Positions 1-7,750 of a stretch of 64,000 nucleotides of DNA are shown here, one piece after another. This DNA is from Flavobacterium pisciphilum (GTDB lineage: Bacteria > Bacteroidota > Bacteroidia > Flavobacteriales > Flavobacteriaceae). Every line of letters begins with the position of its first letter. Within the stretch, counting starts at the first letter, position 1. Below the pieces are notes generated by a model. It made no database searches. It worked only from the letters and a program-made list of their open reading frames with translations, and had not been told where the DNA came from. Both the position numbers and the translations under genes were made by a program. The stretch covers positions 3,844,001-3,908,000 of the forward strand of contig NZ_JAJJMO010000001.1 in the NCBI RefSeq assembly GCF_020905345.1, read 5' to 3'.

Positions 1-1827
1 GCTTCAAAAGTTGTTGCTCAGGAAATAGCCGAATTAATCCGTTCAAAACAAGCTAAGAATGAATCTTGTGTGCTAGGACTAGCCACAGGCTCATCACCTA
101 TAAAAGTATATGAAGAATTAGTTCGGATGCACAAGGAAGATGGGCTTAGTTTTAACAATGTAATCTCTTTTAATTTGGATGAGTATTATCCAATGACCAA
201 AGAGAACCGTCAGAGTTATCATTATTTCATGAATCAGTATCTATTTAACCACATAGATATTAAGCCTGAAAATGTAAATATTCCAGATGGAACAGTTGTG
301 CTAGAAGAACTTAATCAATATTGTGTTGATTATGAAATGAAGATAAAAGAGGCTGGAGGACTAGATTTTCAGTTATTAGGAATTGGTCGTACTGGGCACG
401 TAGGTTTTAATGAGCCAGGTTCGCATATCAACTCAGGAACCAGAATTATAACCTTAGATCATATTACGAGAGTCGATGCATCATCAGATTTTAATGGTAT
501 TGATAATGTTCCGAAAAGGGCAATTACTATGGGAGTTTCAACAATTCTTAGATCAAAAAGAATTGTTTTAATGGCATGGGGGCAAAATAAAGCAGCAATC
601 ATCAAAAGAACAATCCAAGGAGATATAACTTCAGAAGTTCCCGCTACTTTTTTACAAAACCATTCTAATGCAACGTTCGTTTTAGATAAATTTTCTGCAT
701 CTGAATTAACCCGATTCGAAACGCCATGGCTAGTTGGAGGTTGTACTTGGACACAAGAATTAAAAAGTAAAGCAATCGTTTGGCTTTGTAAAGAAACCAA
801 ACAATCGATATTAAAACTTACTGATAGAGATTATAACAATAACGGAATGTCTGACCTTTTGGCTCAAGAAGGTTCTGCTTATGATTTGAATATTAATATG
901 TTCAATGTTTTGCAGCATACCATTACGGGCTGGCCAGGAGGAAAACCAAATACTTCAGATTCACACAGACCAGAAAGAGCTAATCCTGCTAAAAAAAGAG
1001 TAATCCTTTTTAGTCCACACCCAGATGATGATGTGATATCGATGGGAGGAACATTTTCTAAATTAATAAAACAAGGACATGACGTGCATGTTGTGTACCA
1101 AACTTCAGGAAATATTGCTGTTACAGATGATGAGGCCTTAAAGTTTGCAGAAGTATGTAATGATTTTATAGGGAAAGAGATAGAGGGAGTTAATTTCTCA
1201 ACAGTAATTGATTTCCTAAATAATAAGACAGAGAATCAAGTAGATTCGTTAGAAGTTCGAAAATTAAAAGGGTTGATAAGAAGACGTGAGTCCTATGCAG
1301 CCACTAGATATATTGGTTTAAAAGATGAGAATACACACTTTTTGGATCTCCCTTTTTATGAAACGGGGCAAATAAAGAAAAATCCTTTGGGATTAGAAGA
1401 TATTGCAATCGTTAGAGATATTATTGCAAAAATAAAACCACATCAAGTATTTGCAGCAGGAGATTTAGCAGATCCACATGGCACGCATGAAGTATGCTTG
1501 AATGCTATATTTGCAGCAATGAAGGAATTAAAAACGGAAGCATATATGTACGATTGTTGGTTATGGTTGTACAGAGGTGCTTGGCATGAATGGGATATTC
1601 ATGAGATAGATATGGCTGTGCCATTAAGTCCAGACGAAGTAACTATTAAAAGACACGCCATCTTGTATCATCAATCTCAAAAAGACAGAGTAATGTTTCA
1701 AGGAAATGACTCCCGAGAATTTTGGGTACGAGCAGAAGAACGTAATAAAAACACAGCAAAACTGTATGATGATTTAGGTTTGGCAGAATATGAAGCAATT
1801 GAAGCTTTTAAGCGTTTTTACTACTAA
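1..1827 (+). CDS. nagB: Glucosamine-6-phosphate deaminase-like protein fused to LmbE/PIG-L deacetylase (5' partial)
   Basis: The frame is open from base 1, so the start codon lies upstream of the window. The first ~250 visible residues form a NagB fold: GLATGSSP phosphate loop, FNLDEYYP with the proton-abstracting Asp, and GRTGHVGFNEPGS with the His and Glu of the active site. The C-terminal ~300 residues are an LmbE/PIG-L zinc deacetylase domain with SPHPDDDV and the distal PHGTHEV histidines. This two-domain form (~640 residues) is typical of Bacteroidota. NagB turns glucosamine-6-phosphate into fructose-6-phosphate and ammonia; the second domain may act on an N-acetylated substrate. Oddity: the Asp usual in NDGH is Thr here. 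The downstream amino-sugar hydrolases suggest a role in cell-wall or chitin sugar salvage. Confidence 0.85.
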   Translation, partial: ASKVVAQEIAELIRSKQAKNESCVLGLATGSSPIKVYEELVRMHKEDGLSFNNVISFNLDEYYPMTKENRQSYHYFMNQYLFNHIDIKPENVNIPDGTVVLEELNQYCVDYEMKIKEAGGLDFQLLGIGRTGHVGFNEPGSHINSGTRIITLDHITRVDASSDFNGIDNVPKRAITMGVSTILRSKRIVLMAWGQNKAAIIKRTIQGDITSEVPATFLQNHSNATFVLDKFSASELTRFETPWLVGGCTWTQELKSKAIVWLCKETKQSILKLTDRDYNNNGMSDLLAQEGSAYDLNINMFNVLQHTITGWPGGKPNTSDSHRPERANPAKKRVILFSPHPDDDVISMGGTFSKLIKQGHDVHVVYQTSGNIAVTDDEALKFAEVCNDFIGKEIEGVNFSTVIDFLNNKTENQVDSLEVRKLKGLIRRRESYAATRYIGLKDENTHFLDLPFYETGQIKKNPLGLEDIAIVRDIIAKIKPHQVFAAGDLADPHGTHEVCLNAIFAAMKELKTEAYMYDCWLWLYRGAWHEWDIHEIDMAVPLSPDEVTIKRHAILYHQSQKDRVMFQGNDSREFWVRAEERNKNTAKLYDDLGLAEYEAIEAFKRFYY

Positions 1828-1879
1828 TAACCAGATATCAATTAACAAAATAGTAATTTCTATAAGAATTATAATCCTG

Positions 1880-1975
1880 CAAGATTTTTTACCGCAAACC
1901 GAACAAGTTTTTAAGATCAATTAGGTTTAATTTTGCAAACCTACAAGATCAAAAAAAGACCTTGAAAGGCGATAA
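1880..1975. repeat. Possible remnant of dispersed intergenic repeat
   Basis: This 196-base gap contains ACCGCAAACCGAACAAG and related fragments that resemble the degenerate 'ACCGCAAAG..' dispersed repeats common between Flavobacterium genes. A similar string lies at 22808-22830. A box TAATTTTG at 1928-1935 fits the Bacteroidota -7 consensus and may drive the next gene, though no clear -33 element is present. The assignment rests on resemblance only. Confidence 0.3.
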
Positions 1976-2023
1976 TAAAGATTAATTATTTTGTATTTTT
2001 AAAAAAACAATAGCACCAATTAA

Positions 2024-4939
2024 ATGTCCGACTCTCTTCAATTACAACAACTATCCAATTCATTAGAAGGAACACTTTTTTATGATGAACTTCATAAAAA
2101 ATTATATGCTACTGATGCATCTGCTTATAGAATTATGCCAGTTGCAGTGGCGGTTCCAAAGACAGAAGAAGATATTGTTAAAATTATTCGCTTTGCAGCA
2201 AAAAATAAAATTTCAATAACACCTAGAACAGCAGGAACTTCTTTGGCTGGGCAAACGGTGGGTAACGGAATAATTGTAGATGTCTCTAAACATTTTACCA
2301 AGATTGTCGCTTTTGATCCTATTAAAAAAACAGTAACAGTTCAACCCGGAGTAATTCGAGATGAACTGAATTTATATTTAAAACCACACGGCTTATTTTT
2401 TGGACCTAATACTTCGACTACAAATCGATGTATGATTGGAGGAATGGTAGGGAATAATTCATCAGGGACAACATCCATTCGCTATGGAGTTACCCGAGAT
2501 AAAATAGTCGAGATAAAAGCTATTTTAAGTGATGGTACTACTGTTGTGTTTAAAGAAATGTCTTCAGAGGAATTTATAGAGAAGACAAAGGGAGACACAC
2601 TTGAAAGTAAAATTTACAAAGCAGTTTACGAAGAGCTTTCTAATAAAGAAAACCAAGAAGAGATTGTAAAAGAATTTCCAAAACCAGAAATACACAGAAG
2701 AAATACAGGTTATGCAATTGATTTATTATTAAAATCAGAACTGTTCTCGGGTACAGAAAGCACAATAAACTTAGGAAAATTGCTTTGTGGAAGTGAAGGA
2801 ACTCTAGCATTTACCACAGAGATTACATTGAAAGTAGATGATTTGCCACCAACAAATAATGTTATGGTTGTGGCTCATTTTCATACTATTCAAGAAAGCT
2901 TAGAAGCTGTAGTTACTGCAATGAAACATCATTTGTACACCTGTGAAATGATGGATGATACAATATTAGATTGTACTAAAACCAATAGAGAACAGGCTAA
3001 AAACAGGTTTTTTATACAAGGAGAACCAAAGGCAGTTATTATGCTGGAAGTGGGTTCGCATATCAGTATGGAAGACGCCGAATCACAGGCAGATGCTTTG
3101 GTAGAAGATTTGCGAAAAAATAATTTTGGGTATGCTTTACCTAAAATTTATGGAGCAGATATTGATAAAATTAATGAATTGCGAAAAGCTGGTCTTGGTC
3201 TTTTAGGAAGTATTGTAGGCGATGATAAAGCGGCAGATTCTATTGAAGATACAGCAGTAGAATTAAGTGATTTACCGAATTATATTGCTGATTTCTCTGC
3301 CATGATGGAGAGTCATGGGCAAAGTGCAATTTATTACGCACATGCAGGAGCAGGAGAAATTCACTTGCGTCCAGTTTTAAATTTAAAAACAAAAGAAGGA
3401 TTACACCAATTTAGAAACATAGCTACTGAAGTGGCTATTTTGGTGAAAAAATATAGAGGTTCGCTAAGTGGAGAGCATGGCGACGGAATAGTTCGTGGAG
3501 AGTTTTTACCTTTTATGATAGGGGATAAAAATTATGAATTATTAAAACGAATTAAAAAAGCTTTTGATCCAGATACAATTCTGAATGTTGGAAAAATTGT
3601 AAACGCTTTTAAGATGGATGAAAATCTTCGAGTAGAAGCGGGTAGAGTAGAACCAGATATTAAAACCATTCAGGATTTCTCAGATAGTATGGGGATTTTA
3701 CGTGCTGCGGAAAAATGTAATGGTTCAGGTGATTGCAGAAAATTACCTTCGGCTGGAGGTACTTTGTGTCCGAGTTACCGAGCGACACGAAATGAAAAAG
3801 ATACAACTCGTGCTAGAGCCAATGCTTTGAGAGAATATTTAACACATTCTGAGAAAGACAATAAATTTGATCACGAAGAATTGTATAAAGTATTTGAGTT
3901 GTGTGTGAGCTGTAAAGCCTGTGCAAGCGAATGCCCGAGTAATGTAGATGTAGCAACTTTAAAATCAGAGTTCTTGTATCAATATCAAAAAGCAAATGGG
4001 TTTTCAATCCGTAATAAAATATTTGCTTTTAATTCTAAACTTAATAAGTTAGGAAGCATTGCTCCATCAATGACTAATTTTGTAGCCAATTTGGCTCTGG
4101 TTAAAAAAGGAATGGGAGTAGCATCAAAAAGGCAAGTTCCATTATTAGCACCAACGACTTTTAGAAAATGGTATCAAAAGAATAGAAGATCAGCAGATAA
4201 GAATTCTTTCGAAAACGGAAAAGTCTATCTTTTTTGTGATGAATTCACGAATTATTATGATGTTTCGGTTGGAATTGATGCCTATGAACTGTTAACCAAA
4301 TTGGGTTATGAAGTGGTTGTAATAGATCATGAAGAAAGTGGAAGAGCTTTTATTTCTAAAGGGTTTCTAGAAGAAGCACAAGTTATAGCCAATAAAAACG
4401 TAGCTATTTTTAAGGATTTAATTTCAGAAAGTACGCCGTTGATAGGAATAGAACCATCAGCTATATTGACTTTTAGAGACGAATACATTCGATTAGTAAA
4501 AGACAAAGAGAGTGCCGAAAAATTGTCAAAAAACACATTTACTATTGAAGAGTTCTTTAAAAGAGAGATAACAAAAGAGAAAATTCATTCAGAGCAATTT
4601 TCGGATGTAGAGAAAACAATTAAAATTCACGGACACTGTCATCAAAAGTCATTGAGTACAATTGAAGCTTCATTTGCTATGTTGAATTTACCAAAAAACT
4701 GTTCAGTTACCATTTACAATTCAGGTTGCTGTGGTATGGCAGGTTCATTTGGTTATGAAAAAGAGCATTATGAAATTAGTATGCAAATGGGAGAGGATAC
4801 TTTATTCCCAAAAATCCGCACAACCGAATCCACAACAGCAATAGCAGCTGCGGGAACGAGTTGCCGTCATCAGATTTTTGATGGAACCAATAGAAAAGCA
4901 ATGCATCCAGTGACAATTTTGAGAGATTGTTTGAGATAA
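2024..4939 (+). CDS. FAD/Fe-S dehydrogenase (D-lactate dehydrogenase/glycolate oxidase type)
   Basis: A 971-residue fusion. The N-terminal half is a PCMH-type FAD-binding domain (TPRTAGTSLAGQ, GGMVGNNSSGTTSIRYG) followed by an FAD-oxidase C-terminal domain (SGEHGDGIVRGEFLP). The second half carries a ferredoxin-like region with Cys clusters (CNGSGDC; CVSCKACASECP) and ends in a CCG-type domain (GHCHQKSL, SGCCGMAGSFGYE). This order matches membrane-associated D-2-hydroxyacid dehydrogenases that pass electrons from D-lactate or a related hydroxyacid to quinone. The exact substrate cannot be read from the sequence. It is probably transcribed alone: 196 bases follow nagB and 114 bases precede the esterase. 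The length is normal for the fused form. Confidence 0.85.
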   Translation: MSDSLQLQQLSNSLEGTLFYDELHKKLYATDASAYRIMPVAVAVPKTEEDIVKIIRFAAKNKISITPRTAGTSLAGQTVGNGIIVDVSKHFTKIVAFDPIKKTVTVQPGVIRDELNLYLKPHGLFFGPNTSTTNRCMIGGMVGNNSSGTTSIRYGVTRDKIVEIKAILSDGTTVVFKEMSSEEFIEKTKGDTLESKIYKAVYEELSNKENQEEIVKEFPKPEIHRRNTGYAIDLLLKSELFSGTESTINLGKLLCGSEGTLAFTTEITLKVDDLPPTNNVMVVAHFHTIQESLEAVVTAMKHHLYTCEMMDDTILDCTKTNREQAKNRFFIQGEPKAVIMLEVGSHISMEDAESQADALVEDLRKNNFGYALPKIYGADIDKINELRKAGLGLLGSIVGDDKAADSIEDTAVELSDLPNYIADFSAMMESHGQSAIYYAHAGAGEIHLRPVLNLKTKEGLHQFRNIATEVAILVKKYRGSLSGEHGDGIVRGEFLPFMIGDKNYELLKRIKKAFDPDTILNVGKIVNAFKMDENLRVEAGRVEPDIKTIQDFSDSMGILRAAEKCNGSGDCRKLPSAGGTLCPSYRATRNEKDTTRARANALREYLTHSEKDNKFDHEELYKVFELCVSCKACASECPSNVDVATLKSEFLYQYQKANGFSIRNKIFAFNSKLNKLGSIAPSMTNFVANLALVKKGMGVASKRQVPLLAPTTFRKWYQKNRRSADKNSFENGKVYLFCDEFTNYYDVSVGIDAYELLTKLGYEVVVIDHEESGRAFISKGFLEEAQVIANKNVAIFKDLISESTPLIGIEPSAILTFRDEYIRLVKDKESAEKLSKNTFTIEEFFKREITKEKIHSEQFSDVEKTIKIHGHCHQKSLSTIEASFAMLNLPKNCSVTIYNSGCCGMAGSFGYEKEHYEISMQMGEDTLFPKIRTTESTTAIAAAGTSCRHQIFDGTNRKAMHPVTILRDCLR

Positions 4940-5053
4940 AATTCTCAAATTTTATTTTTATATTTTTTGTAAAATGTATGAGGGAAGTTTTTTCTTCATA
5001 CATTTTAAAGGAAGTTTATTGCTTTTTTTTAAAGAAAAACACACCATGATTTT

Positions 5054-5884
5054 ATGAAAAAAACAATTTATATAGTACTCTTAATATTCGTATTTTTTTC
5101 TGCTAAAGCTGCTAAAATAGACACTTTACAAGTTTTTAGTACAGTAATGAAAAAGAATATAAAAACCTGTGTTATTACTCCAGATAGTTACAAAAAGAAC
5201 AAGAAAAAAATGCCAGTTGTTTATCTACTTCATGGGTATAGTGGAAATTATGCAACATGGGTAAAAAGCTTTAAAGAGGTAGCACAACAGGTTGATAAAT
5301 ATGGTTTTATAGTAATAGGTGTTGATGGGGGATATTCAAGTTGGTACTTTGATAGCCCAATGGATCCTGCTTTTAAATATGAAACATATATAATCGATGA
5401 ATTAATTCCGTTTATAGATCAGAAATACAAAACGATTGCAAGTCGGGAAGGTAGAGCTATTTCGGGACTTAGTATGGGAGGTCATGGAGCATTGTATTTA
5501 TCATTTAAGCATCAGGAAGTGTTTGGGGCGGCAGGAAGCATGAGCGGAGGAGTTGATTTTCGTCCATTTTCTGAAAAATGGGATATAAAAAAACGCCTAG
5601 GTTCAATAACTGAATTTCCTGAAAATTGGGATAAAAATACAGTTGTTGCAATGTTAGAATTAGTAGAAAGTAATAGGCTAAATCTTATTATTGATTGTGG
5701 TGTCGATGATTTTTTTATCGATGTAAACAGACAGCTCCATGAGAAGATGCTTGCTTTAAAAATAAACCACGATTATATAGAACGTCCAGGAAAACACAAC
5801 ATCGAATATTGGGAGAACTCCTTGAAATTTCAATTGCTATTTTTCTATAATTTTTTTAATAATCAGGTTAAACAAAATAAATAA
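5054..5884 (+). CDS. Secreted putative esterase (alpha/beta hydrolase, esterase D family)
   Basis: A 276-residue protein with an N-terminal signal peptide (hydrophobic residues 4-18, cleavage near AKAA). It has the alpha/beta hydrolase signatures YLLHGYSG (oxyanion region) and GLSMGGHG (nucleophile Ser elbow), a later Asp in DCGVDDFF and a His in PGKHNIEYW, giving a plausible Ser-Asp-His triad. This is the tributyrin/feruloyl-esterase-like family that removes acyl groups from sugars or small esters. It stands 6 bases before the truncated phosphoesterase and ahead of several glycoside hydrolases, so it may deacylate cell-wall or polysaccharide fragments. That substrate is inferred from context only. 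Confidence 0.8.
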   Translation: MKKTIYIVLLIFVFFSAKAAKIDTLQVFSTVMKKNIKTCVITPDSYKKNKKKMPVVYLLHGYSGNYATWVKSFKEVAQQVDKYGFIVIGVDGGYSSWYFDSPMDPAFKYETYIIDELIPFIDQKYKTIASREGRAISGLSMGGHGALYLSFKHQEVFGAAGSMSGGVDFRPFSEKWDIKKRLGSITEFPENWDKNTVVAMLELVESNRLNLIIDCGVDDFFIDVNRQLHEKMLALKINHDYIERPGKHNIEYWENSLKFQLLFFYNFFNNQVKQNK

Positions 5885-5890
5885 CAGCTT

Positions 5891-6208
5891 ATGAAATATC
5901 TATATTCCAAAATTCTGTTCCTTTTTATAATGGCATCTTGCTTTTCTCAAAAAACAGAAAAAACAGGAAACATGAAGTTTGTACAGCTTACTGATTTACA
6001 TGTTTCTGTAGGGAATGAAAATGATTATTTATTGCAAAATATTATAAAAGAAATTAATAATTCGGATAATGAATTTGTTGTAGTAACAGGAGATTTAACC
6101 AATCGTGGGGCAGATGATGAGTTAAAACAAGTACATTCTATACTGGCGAGTTTGAAAACTTTGCGAACCTTACGTAAGCCTTTGCCAGCTTTGCGATTAG
6201 ATTTTTAA
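5891..6208 (+). pseudogene. Truncated metallophosphoesterase lipoprotein
   Basis: The 105-residue frame starts as a calcineurin-like phosphoesterase: lipobox IMASC after a short hydrophobic segment, then QLTDLHV (first metal-binding Asp/His) and VVTGDLTNRGADDEL (second metal site). Family members need several further metal ligands (GNHD and GHxH motifs) and are normally 300-650 residues; none of these are present. From about residue 86 the reading becomes LKTLRTLRKPLPALRLDF, which is translation of a low-complexity dispersed repeat and not part of the family. The gene therefore appears cut by a deletion or by insertion of the repeat, and the next intact gene starts 50 bases further on. It is probably non-functional. 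Confidence 0.75.
6150..6207 (+). repeat. CTTTGCG-type dispersed repeat ending the phosphoesterase
   Basis: The segment has repeated CTTTGCGAACC / CCTTACGTAAGCC / GCTTTGCG units, like the 'CTTTGCGAACCTT..CTTTGCGGTTA' intergenic repeats I recall from Flavobacterium genomes. It supplies the aberrant C-terminus and stop codon of the truncated metallophosphoesterase. Confidence 0.5.
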
Positions 6209-6257
6209 AAAGACTATAATGATTTTAGAACGTATTAATAAACCAAAAACAGTAATT

Positions 6258-7730
6258 ATGAAAAGTATAAAACTTTTGATTCTAGTGCTATTGTTTCAAA
6301 CCAATCTTTTTAGCCAAGAATCGCCAAAAAGAGAAATGCGGGCGGCTTGGATATCAACCGTAGATAATATTGATTGGCCATCAAAACCAGGTCTTTCAGA
6401 CAAAGAAATGAAAGCCGAAATGATAACGATTTTAGATAATCTACGATCATATAATCTGAATACAGTAGTTTTTCAAATCCGTCCTACGGCTGATGCTTAT
6501 TACAAATCGACCAAAGAACCAGCATCACATTGGATAACTGGAACTCAAGGAGTAGCTCCCGGTTTTGATCCGTTGCAGTTAATGATAGATGAAGCAGGAA
6601 AAAGAGGAATGAGTGTACATGTTTGGTTGAATCCCTATCGTGTACAAAAAGATACAACCAAAGATGTACTTGCAAAAACACATTTGTATTTTAAGAAACC
6701 ACAGCTATTTGTTACTTATGGAAAAACAAGATATTTTAATCCGGGTTATGAAGAAACTAGAGATTTTGTTTCTTCAGTAGTGGGTGAAATAGTTCGAAAT
6801 TATGACATCCAAGCCATACATATGGATGATTATTTTTATCCTTATAGAATCGAGGGGCAAGAATTTCCAGACCAAGTAGCATTTGAAAAAGAACCTCGCC
6901 AATTTAATGATAAAGAGGACTGGAGAAGAGATAATGTAGACTTGATAATTAAACAAATAAGAGATACGATAATTGCAAATAAACCAGAGGTCGAATTTGG
7001 AATTTCGCCTTTTGGAGTTTGGCGCAATAAAGCCAAAGATTCCGATGGTTCAAACACTAGGGCAGGAGCTACGAATTATGATGATTTGTATGCTAATGTT
7101 TTGAAATGGCAAAAAGAGGGCTGGATTGACTACATAACACCTCAACTGTACTGGCACATTGGTTTTGATAGAGCTAATTTTGAAGTTTTGGTTAAGTGGT
7201 GGGCAAAGCACAAATACGGCACAAATGTTTATATAGGTCATGGTATTTATAAGATTTCGAAAACGTCTAATGATGTTGAATGGAGAAGTCCAGATCAAAT
7301 TGTGAAGCAAATAGAAATGGTTCGAAGCTTGCCTTTACTAGATGGTTCGATGTATTTTACGGCAAATGTTTTTAAAAGAATGGGAGATACGCTCAGAAAG
7401 CCTATTATCCAAAAGCAGTATAAATATATTGCATTGACACCTGAAGCAAATAGGATTACCAGAATAAAACCCGAGCCACCAATAAGTACTTCGGTTGGTC
7501 AAAAAGGAGACAAAACCCTTCTTACATGGAAGCCCGGAGTAAATAATCAAAAGTTTGTGATTTATAGATTTGCCAAAGGAAAAATAACAGATTTCTCTAA
7601 TTCAGAGAATATTTACTATGTAACCACATCTACAAAATTAGAAGTACCAAGTGCTAATTTTAAAGATTATACCTATGCTATTACTGCTTTGAGTCCAACA
7701 CAAACTGAAAGCATTCCAATACAATTTTAA
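6258..7730 (+). CDS. Glycosyl-hydrolase-like 10 (GHL10/YngK-type) secreted protein
   Basis: The preferred start is ATG 6258, because it begins directly with a signal peptide (MKSIKLLILVLLFQTNLFSQ); the longer open frame from 6219 would add 13 residues reading out of the repeat region. The mature protein opens with REMRAAWISTVDNIDWPS and contains VVFQIRPTADAYY, VHVWLNPYR, IHMDDYFYP and ISPFGVWRN, the conserved blocks of the GHL10/DUF187 TIM-barrel family. The last ~90 residues form a fibronectin-III-like domain. The enzymatic reaction of GHL10 proteins is poorly established; a role on peptidoglycan or related glycans is likely given the GH20, serine hydrolase and NamZ genes that follow. About 490 residues, a normal family length. 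Confidence 0.8.
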   Translation: MKSIKLLILVLLFQTNLFSQESPKREMRAAWISTVDNIDWPSKPGLSDKEMKAEMITILDNLRSYNLNTVVFQIRPTADAYYKSTKEPASHWITGTQGVAPGFDPLQLMIDEAGKRGMSVHVWLNPYRVQKDTTKDVLAKTHLYFKKPQLFVTYGKTRYFNPGYEETRDFVSSVVGEIVRNYDIQAIHMDDYFYPYRIEGQEFPDQVAFEKEPRQFNDKEDWRRDNVDLIIKQIRDTIIANKPEVEFGISPFGVWRNKAKDSDGSNTRAGATNYDDLYANVLKWQKEGWIDYITPQLYWHIGFDRANFEVLVKWWAKHKYGTNVYIGHGIYKISKTSNDVEWRSPDQIVKQIEMVRSLPLLDGSMYFTANVFKRMGDTLRKPIIQKQYKYIALTPEANRITRIKPEPPISTSVGQKGDKTLLTWKPGVNNQKFVIYRFAKGKITDFSNSENIYYVTTSTKLEVPSANFKDYTYAITALSPTQTESIPIQF

Positions 7731-7750
7731 TAAAATAAAAAGCTAAAAAA

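Noticed and set aside
6219..6257. Upstream start for the GHL10 protein
   Set aside because: The extra 13 residues come right after the dispersed repeat and would hide the signal peptide that begins at ATG 6258.
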